A stretch of DNA of 5,626 nucleotides, from positions 1-5,626 of the forward strand of contig NZ_SMMD01000684.1 in the NCBI RefSeq assembly GCF_009711475.1, written 5' to 3'. Source of the stretch: Fulvivirga aurantia (GTDB lineage: Bacteria; Bacteroidota; Bacteroidia; Cytophagales; Cyclobacteriaceae). The position numbers were made by a program, and so were the translations under genes. Position 1 is the stretch's first letter, and every line of letters starts with the position of its first letter. The notes beneath the pieces were generated by a model that did not search any database, was not told the DNA's origin, and saw nothing but the letters and a program-made list of their open reading frames with translations. Of the stretch, positions 5,626-5,626 are shown piece by piece.

Positions 5626-5626
5626 C

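Overview
This window looks like ordinary chromosomal DNA of a member of the Bacteroidota, perhaps a Cytophagales-like marine or soil bacterium (the class-level guess is weak). The evidence is moderate AT-richness, no Shine-Dalgarno sequences before the starts, Bacteroidota-type promoter motifs (TTG, about 19 nt, TAnnTTTG), a DUF4270 lipoprotein, and a gene order that I recall as recurring in this phylum: panD-panC diverging from a short glycogen-synthase-like gene, then DUF4270, then glmS.

Layout. On the minus strand at the left edge are panC (complete) and the first 17 codons of panD, joined by a TAATG stop/start overlap. Together they cover two steps of pantothenate (coenzyme A precursor) synthesis. 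A 115-bp divergent intergenic region (903-1017) carries a good promoter for the rightward genes and a weaker candidate for panC. On the plus strand follow three tightly packed genes, probably one operon: a 264-residue protein made only of a glycogen/starch-synthase-like N-terminal domain, a 466-residue DUF4270 lipoprotein overlapping it by 17 nt, and glmS 6 nt after that. GlmS makes glucosamine-6-phosphate, the entry point to peptidoglycan and lipopolysaccharide amino sugars. At the right edge, converging on glmS with only 2 nt between the stop codons, is the 3' part of a minus-strand gene for an atypical 3-hydroxyacyl-CoA dehydrogenase.

The least routine signals are these. (1) The glycogen-synthase-like protein lacks the C-terminal half of the enzyme and the Lys-x-Gly-Gly motif. 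(2) Two terminator-like hairpins sit inside the first 40 codons of the lipoprotein gene, directly after the stop codon of the upstream gene, and could act as an intra-operon attenuator in front of glmS. (3) The dehydrogenase-like protein appears to lack three of the four canonical catalytic residues. (4) A 14-bp hairpin built from the last codons of that gene probably terminates glmS transcription.

I see no mobile element, CRISPR array, RNA gene or dramatic new system. The only stretches without a gene are 903-1017, 3197-3202 and 5039-5040.
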